Positions 5,516-5,773 of a DNA stretch of 5,773 nucleotides are shown here, one piece after another. The translations under genes were made by a program, and so were the position numbers. This DNA is from Verrucomicrobiota bacterium (GTDB taxonomy: Bacteria; Verrucomicrobiota; Verrucomicrobiia; Opitutales; UBA953). Where the stretch lies: contig SYID01000037.1 of NCBI GenBank assembly GCA_005798925.1, forward strand, positions 1 to 5,773, given 5' to 3'. The notes under the pieces were generated by a model. The model was not told the DNA's origin and made no database searches. It was given only the letters and a program-made list of their open reading frames with translations. Numbering within the stretch: position 1 is the first letter of the stretch; each line of letters opens with the position of its first letter.

Positions 5516-5646
5516 GGGAGCCGTCACCTTGCCCGAAACCGGCCCGCTGGCAAGCGTGGGAAGCCGAAGGCCCGCGGAAGTCATTCACAGGCCGCGGCCG
5601 CCGAGCGGCCTTGCTCCCGGGCCGGCCTTCCGCCTAGGTTCGCCGC
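5516..5646. promoter_or_regulatory. Divergent intergenic region between clpP and the ABC ATPase gene
   Basis: These 131 bases (62 if clpP starts at 5584) must hold the promoters for both directions. They are very GC-rich and contain short palindromes: GGCCGCGGCC (5590-5599), GGCCG/CGGCC around CCGAG (5596-5610) and CCTAGG (5633-5638). No convincing clpP promoter hexamers were found on the minus strand. AAGGTG near 5525-5530 on the minus strand is the probable clpP ribosome-binding site. Confidence 0.4.
5611..5640 (+). promoter_or_regulatory. Candidate promoter for the ABC ATPase gene
   Basis: TTGCTC (5611-5616) and TAGGTT (5635-5640) are separated by 18 bases and resemble weak -35 and -10 boxes. 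Transcription would start about seven bases after the -10 box, at or next to the GTG codon at 5647. This would give a leaderless message and would agree with the lack of a Shine-Dalgarno site. Both hexamers match only three consensus positions, so chance is a real alternative. Confidence 0.25.
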
Positions 5647-5773
5647 GTGCCCACCCTTCGCGTCACCGGCCTGCGCCGCCAGATCGGCGATGCGACGATC
5701 CTCGACGGCGTCGACCTCGTCGTCGAGGCCGGCACGCTCTGCTGTCTCCTGGGTCCGTCCGGCAGCGGCAAGA
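5647..5773 (+). CDS. ABC transporter ATP-binding protein, N-terminal fragment (3' end outside the window)
   Basis: The 42 complete codons read from a GTG start through the first half of a nucleotide-binding domain. 'ILDGVDLVVEAGTL' is the standard strand pair before the P-loop, and 'GPSGSGK' at 36-42 is the Walker A motif; the window ends just after its Lys. From the chosen start, Walker A falls at the same residue numbers as in E. coli MalK (Lys42), which supports GTG at 5647. The A-loop position, an aromatic residue in most importers (Trp13 in MalK), is Ile13 here. The Q-loop, signature motif and Walker B lie outside the window, so substrate and direction of transport cannot be judged. 'GPSGSGK' is common in importer and LolD-type ATPases. 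It is transcribed away from clpP. Confidence 0.88.
   Translation, partial: MPTLRVTGLRRQIGDATILDGVDLVVEAGTLCCLLGPSGSGK

Noticed and set aside
5590..5610. GC palindromes near the divergent promoters considered as a terminator
   Set aside because: There is no T-run on either strand, and the site lies between divergent gene starts rather than after a gene.

Overview
The window is GC-rich, tightly packed bacterial DNA. The cytochrome c C-terminus, the rhomboid with a short C-terminal tail domain, the ClpP paralogue and the GTAG-headed hairpin repeats together suggest a Verrucomicrobiota-like, possibly Opitutaceae, chromosome. This placement is inferred from protein style only and was not tested. 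I see no phage or plasmid genes, tRNA, rRNA or CRISPR array.

Layout. Positions 2-241 (+) are the 3' end of a c-type cytochrome gene. It converges on a galactose mutarotase gene (296-1441, -) that carries an unusual N-terminal hydrophobic segment. The 340-base non-coding stretch at 1442-1781 holds three parts: a short 12-base tandem repeat close to galM, a cluster of four GTAG-headed hairpins (REP-like) at 1565-1700, and a strong intrinsic terminator at 1726-1752 that ends the transcript arriving from the right.

From 1782 to about 5515 on the minus strand lie three genes in the same direction, in transcription order clpP, rhomboid protease, and Prc/Tsp-type S41 protease. Each of the two gaps between genes is 16 bases. 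All three products are serine peptidases, acting in the cytoplasm, in the inner membrane and outside the inner membrane respectively. Their catalytic residues are intact. A divergent ABC-transporter ATPase gene begins with GTG at 5647 and is cut by the window edge just after its Walker A lysine.

How they may work together. The three-protease unit is the most notable feature. A secreted PDZ protease, an intramembrane protease and a Clp peptidase in one operon match the three steps of regulated intramembrane proteolysis (outer cut, membrane cut, cytoplasmic clearance) or a general envelope quality-control module. That link is a hypothesis from gene order and protein families. No anti-sigma factor, Clp ATPase or other substrate gene lies in the window.
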